DNA of 64,000 bases, from contig JAUEDM010000007.1 of the NCBI GenBank assembly GCA_033439685.1, forward strand, positions 2,408,501 to 2,472,500, read 5' to 3'. The notes under the pieces were generated by a model. The model made no database searches. It was not told the DNA's origin and saw nothing but the letters and a program-made list of their open reading frames with translations. Shown piece after piece: positions 63,425-64,000 of this stretch. Both the position numbers and the translations under genes were made by a program. This DNA is from Apodospora peruviana. Taxonomy: Eukaryota > Ascomycota > Sordariomycetes > Sordariales > Lasiosphaeriaceae. Positions within the stretch are counted from its first letter, which is position 1. Each line of letters starts with the position of its first letter.

Positions 63425-64000
63425 CTAATAGTACAAAGTATAAGGGGGATACACCACAAGAGATGCTCCACACCCGCTATCAAACGAAGTAATGATGTAT
63501 TTACTTCATCTTCAGACTTATAGACCAGGGGTAGGGGACTTGGAAGTCGTAGCCCGTCTCGACCGGACCTTGGTTTTTGGGCTGGGCTTGAGGGATTTCA
63601 CCCTCTCTTTGTGCACTTTTTCAAACTCCTGTTCAAGTGCTAAACGTCAGCTCCTGTGACGGGGTTTCAAGGGAGGAATTCACACACCTTGATCAGATTT
63701 TGAAATCTCGCCAAACCAATATCCTCCCCAACTCGATACTTATTCCTCTGTGCCACCAGTCTCTCCACAGTGGCAACATAATTCCGAATCGTCTCAACCA
63801 TCCACTCGTTCGTGGTATCGGGATACCGCACCTGGTCGATCACGACACTCAACCACCTCTCAAGTCCAGACCACCGCAGCACATGTCCACCAAAAGCAAG
63901 CGTCTGGACACCCCTGGCCCGAAACACAAAGTGAATGGTCCCACTCCCAAAAAATACAGTCTGCCCAGGCCTCAGCACCACATACCGCCAGTTTTCTTCC
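63425..64000 (-). CDS. JmjC/cupin-like protein, C-terminal part (5' end outside window)
   Basis: The frame is open from the window edge to 63688. It encodes 'VLRPGQTVFFGSGTIHFVFRARGVQTLAFGGHVLRWSGLERWL', which fits the last strands of a JmjC-type double-stranded beta-helix: the His in 'GTIHFV' would be the distal iron ligand, and 'GGHVL' resembles the usual ending. A helical segment follows ('VETIRNYVATVERLVAQRNKYRVG'). A 59-nt intron (63629-63687, branch GCTGAC) joins 'NLIK' to a basic tail starting 'EFEKVHKERVKSLKPSPKTK'. The stop at 63427-63425 is the natural one in that frame but is less certain than the rest. JmjC proteins are Fe(II)/2-oxoglutarate oxygenases acting on histones or other proteins. 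Confidence 0.55.

Noticed and set aside
1..64000. tRNA, rRNA or CRISPR features
   Set aside because: No cloverleaf with a convincing T-arm consensus, no conserved rRNA stretches, and no regularly spaced repeats were seen on reading. A tRNAscan-type search would be decisive.

Overview
This is a filamentous ascomycete (Pezizomycotina) chromosome segment. The evidence is short GT-AG introns of 50-110 nt with internal CTRAY-type branch points, a PDR-type ABC transporter beside a Zn2Cys6 regulator, a GH11 xylanase, a secreted SurE, tyrosinase, GMC oxidoreductases, NACHT (STAND) NLR genes, and nonsense codons of the type left by repeat-induced point mutation. I see no prokaryotic, viral, CRISPR, rRNA or convincing tRNA feature.

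Layout. 1-8 kb: 3' end of a GH106-like rhamnosidase, a four-exon OPT peptide transporter, and a secreted alpha/beta hydrolase whose TATA-containing promoter is duplicated as a 108-bp tandem repeat. 8-17.4 kb: secreted SurE phosphatase, then a Zn2Cys6 regulator and a PDR drug pump transcribed divergently from about 1 kb of shared upstream DNA. 19-20 kb: GH11 xylanase with an upstream GGCTAAA site. 20.9-32 kb: a decayed block holding a NACHT-ankyrin NLR pseudogene, a complete-ended but internally deleted hAT transposon (24094-26334, TSD GTTGCTTC), an intact alcohol-oxidase-like GMC gene, and a broken BBE-like FAD oxidoreductase. 32.8-46.5 kb: a single-pass membrane protein, tyrosinase, an intact NLR, lariat debranching enzyme DBR1 (convergent with a three-domain kinase/HAD/phosphoribosyltransferase-like protein), and a small conserved protein. 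47-55 kb: a decayed paralogue of the 32.8-kb membrane protein, a coiled-coil ORF, two unrecognised genes whose start codons lie only 59 bp apart, and a small cysteine-rich protein. 56-64 kb: a secreted GMC oxidoreductase, a divergent pair (trypsin-fold GDSG protein and C-terminally anchored membrane protein, both interrupted), and the 3' part of a JmjC/cupin-like gene cut by the window edge.

Themes. Most genes are for secretion or nutrient use (glycoside hydrolases, hydrolases, oxidases, transporters), or belong to the fast-evolving NLR or surface-protein repertoire typical of fungal accessory regions. Many otherwise recognisable genes carry one or a few lesions: C-to-T-type stops at Gln, Trp or Arg codons, and single-base shifts, often in homopolymers. 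Either the region is decaying or the assembly has residual indels. The two must be separated before any of these genes is called dead. Exon boundaries below were derived by hand from splice consensus, frame continuity and family resemblance.
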